A DNA stretch of 15,731 nucleotides from Acetobacteraceae bacterium (GTDB lineage Bacteria > Pseudomonadota > Alphaproteobacteria > Acetobacterales > Acetobacteraceae): NCBI GenBank assembly GCA_003164305.1, contig PLSZ01000303.1, positions 1 through 15,731 of the forward strand, in the 5' to 3' direction. The notes beneath the pieces are model-generated. The model searched no databases, had not been told where the DNA came from, and was given only the letters and a program-made list of their open reading frames with translations. Positions 14,359-15,731 of this stretch are shown here, one piece after another. Made by a program: the position numbers and the translations under genes. Position 1 is the stretch's first letter. Every line of letters starts with the position of its first letter.

Positions 14359-14379
14359 GATCAGCAGCGGGTGCTGATC
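14359..14379 (-). terminator. 8-bp-stem hairpin after the FabG-like gene
   Basis: GATCAGCA (14359-14366) and TGCTGATC (14372-14379) form a perfect stem with a 5-base loop, about 20 bp beyond the minus-strand stop at 14400. No T-run follows on that strand, so it may be a weak or Rho-assisted terminator, or an operator-like palindrome upstream of the MFS gene. The rest of the 184-bp gap shows nothing else clear. Confidence 0.35.
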
Positions 14380-14399
14380 GGCGAATGTCGTCTGTTGTA

Positions 14400-15119
14400 T
14401 CAGATCATCGCGCCGTTGATCGAAATGAGTTGCGCGGAAATGTAACCCGCTTCCTCGGAGGTTAAGAACCGCACCAGCGCGGCGACCTCCTCCGGAGTGC
14501 CGGCGCGCTTCATCGGCACCATGCGGGCGATTTGCTCCGCGTTGAACGTCTTGTCCGCGGCAGGCGAGGCGATAATGCCCGGCGCCACCGTGTTGACCGT
14601 GATGCCACGACTGGCGAGCTCCAGCGCCAATGCCCGGGTCGCGCCATGCAGACCCGCTTTCGCCGCCGCGTAATTGGTCTGGCCGCGGTTGCCGGCGACG
14701 GCGGCGACCGAGGAAATGTTGACGACGCGGCCCCAACGCCGGCCAATCATCGGCATCAGCAGCGGCTGCGTCACATTGAAAAAACCGTTGAGCGATACAT
14801 CGATGACCCGCGACCACTGCTCCCGGCGCATCCCCGGCAACACCGCGTCGTCGTGAATGCCCGCGTTGTTGACCAGGATCTCGATCGGCCCGCCCGCCAG
14901 AACCCCGGCGATCCCAGCCTCGGCCGCCTCCGGATCGGTTACATCGAACGCGACCGCTTCCGCCGAGCCGCCGGCCGCGACAATCTCCGCCGCCACCACC
15001 CGAGCCCGATCCAATCCAGCATTGGCGTGCACGTACACGTGCCGCCCGGCGGCGCCCAACGCGCGGCAAATCGCCGCCCCGAGCGCGCCGCTGCCGCCGG
15101 TCACGAGGGCCCGTTTCAT
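14400..15119 (-). CDS. FabG-like 3-oxoacyl-ACP reductase (SDR), probable ApeQ-type
   Basis: This 239-residue classical short-chain dehydrogenase is close to FabG, which reduces 3-oxoacyl-ACP with NADPH. Its dinucleotide loop TGGSGALG (7-14) differs from the usual TG-x3-G-x-G by Ala at the second Gly position. NNAG (84-87) and the catalytic set Asn111, Ser137, Tyr150 and Lys154 are all present, and VAPGIIAS follows. The next gene upstream on the strand encodes an ApeP-like hotdog dehydratase, an order that matches ApeP-ApeQ in aryl polyene clusters. A housekeeping FabG would normally stand with fabD and acpP, which are absent here. The specialised role is inferred from this context. Confidence 0.9.
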   Translation of the reverse strand: MKRALVTGGSGALGAAICRALGAAGRHVYVHANAGLDRARVVAAEIVAAGGSAEAVAFDVTDPEAAEAGIAGVLAGGPIEILVNNAGIHDDAVLPGMRREQWSRVIDVSLNGFFNVTQPLLMPMIGRRWGRVVNISSVAAVAGNRGQTNYAAAKAGLHGATRALALELASRGITVNTVAPGIIASPAADKTFNAEQIARMVPMKRAGTPEEVAALVRFLTSEEAGYISAQLISINGAMI

Positions 15120-15135
15120 GAGGGAGTTTTGAAAG

Positions 15136-15265
15136 GGCTCAGGGCTCCGCCCCCGGGTCGGGCCCGAGGATGACGGGGAGCGGTGAACAATTTCCTCCCC
15201 GCGGCCTTATCCTGATGCTTATGGGGCAGCGCCCCTGGTGGGGTCTCGGGACGAAGCCCTGAGCC
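15136..15265. repeat. 130-bp element with inverted ends, family C copy 2
   Basis: The 11-bp ends GGCTCAGGGCT (15136-15146) and AGCCCTGAGCC (15255-15265) are exact inverted copies. Inside are the family-A-like half arm GGGCCCGAGGATGACG and a hairpin with stem CGGGGAG (15174-15180) / CTCCCCG (15195-15201) and a 14-base loop. CCTTATCCTGATG and GCGCCCC follow. The inner part matches 1227-1304 block by block. It nearly fills the 160-bp gap between the dehydratase and reductase genes, starting 14 bp past the dehydratase stop in the direction of transcription. Confidence 0.7.
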
Positions 15266-15279
15266 TGCCTCAGACTTCT

Positions 15280-15708
15280 TCACGACCGGACCTCGAGAAC
15301 GACGGCGGCGCGGCCCTCGAGGACGGTCTCTGAGCCGGCGCGAAGGGTGAAGGCGTAAAGGGCACCCGCGAGGTCGCCGCCCAATTTGGTGGCGATGATT
15401 TCGAGGTCGGCGGCGATTGAGTCGAGGCAGGGAGTGTGGCGGACGACGTCGCGCACGCTCGCCAGATAGCCCGCGGTTGGGCATTCCCCCCCTTTGGCGG
15501 TGAGGCCGCCGTGAACCGCCATGGCCTGGGCCGCGTACTCGATGCCGCACACGGTATCCAGGCGGCCGCCGGTCGCCAGCGGGTTCGCGGGGTCGCGGTG
15601 GCTGGAGGCGGCGCAGACGATGGTCGTGTCATCCCAGAAACGAACCGCGTCGAGCAGACACATCGCGCCGGTGTGGGGGATCAGCGCGGCGATCTCGGGT
15701 TTGCCCAA
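15280..15708 (-). CDS. ApeP-like hotdog 3-hydroxyacyl-ACP dehydratase
   Basis: This 142-residue single hotdog domain resembles the ApeP/FabZ-like dehydratases of aryl polyene clusters, which remove water from 3-hydroxyacyl-ACP. Signature parts are ALIPHTGAMCLLDAVRFWDD (8-27), SSHRDPANPLATGGRL (35-50) and GIEYAAQAMAVHGGL (55-69). I place the start at a TTG at 15708. An ATG at 15722 is out of frame, and the frame stays open to the window edge, so a start further upstream is possible. A TGA at 15728-15730 on the minus strand could be the stop of the preceding gene. Confidence in the family is high; the start is uncertain. Confidence 0.85.
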   Translation of the reverse strand: MGKPEIAALIPHTGAMCLLDAVRFWDDTTIVCAASSHRDPANPLATGGRLDTVCGIEYAAQAMAVHGGLTAKGGECPTAGYLASVRDVVRHTPCLDSIAADLEIIATKLGGDLAGALYAFTLRAGSETVLEGRAAVVLEVRS

Positions 15709-15731
15709 GGGCGTGTTCCCATAGTCGTCAG

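Overview
The window is GC-rich, densely coded bacterial DNA, most likely from an alphaproteobacterium. The signs are a FtsZ with a long Pro/Ala/Gln-rich linker ending in a DIPAFLRR-type tail, and many extragenic palindromes built on a GGGCTYGACCC core. The order Rhodospirillales/Acetobacterales is a guess from general character; no rRNA or marker gene here settles it. I see no tRNA, rRNA, insertion sequence or CRISPR array.

Layout. (1) Positions 2-811 (+) hold the C-terminal part of ftsZ, cut by the left edge. (2) Positions 812-1310 have no gene and are packed with inverted repeats. (3) Positions 1311-7349 (-) hold five co-oriented genes. In transcription order they are a class III (GSA-aminomutase-like) aminotransferase, a DUF2817/M14-like lipoprotein, an AtuA/DUF1446 family protein, its usual small partner DUF4387, and an NtaA/DszA-type flavin monooxygenase. 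The set looks catabolic, but the substrate is unknown. A 391-bp stretch of REP-like palindrome plus two tandem arrays separates the AtuA and DUF4387 genes. (4) Positions 7442-12687 (+), divergent from (3) across a 92-bp gap, hold a large SWIM-SNF2 helicase, a short acyl-CoA-dehydrogenase-like protein, an RsbW-like HATPase and a STAS anti-anti-sigma factor, all closely spaced. (5) Positions 12688-12931 hold a second copy of a palindromic element seen in region (2). (6) Positions 12932-15708 (-) hold, in transcription order, an ApeP-like hotdog dehydratase, a FabG-like ketoreductase and an MFS transporter. The first two look like the tail of an aryl-polyene-type fatty acid cluster that continues past the right edge.

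The most unusual material is in the non-coding DNA. At least three related palindrome families occur in most of the larger gaps. One element carries tandem arrays growing outward from both ends. Another copy sits at the centre of a nested 219-bp inverted structure. Among the genes, the five-gene region (3) is the best candidate for an undescribed pathway.
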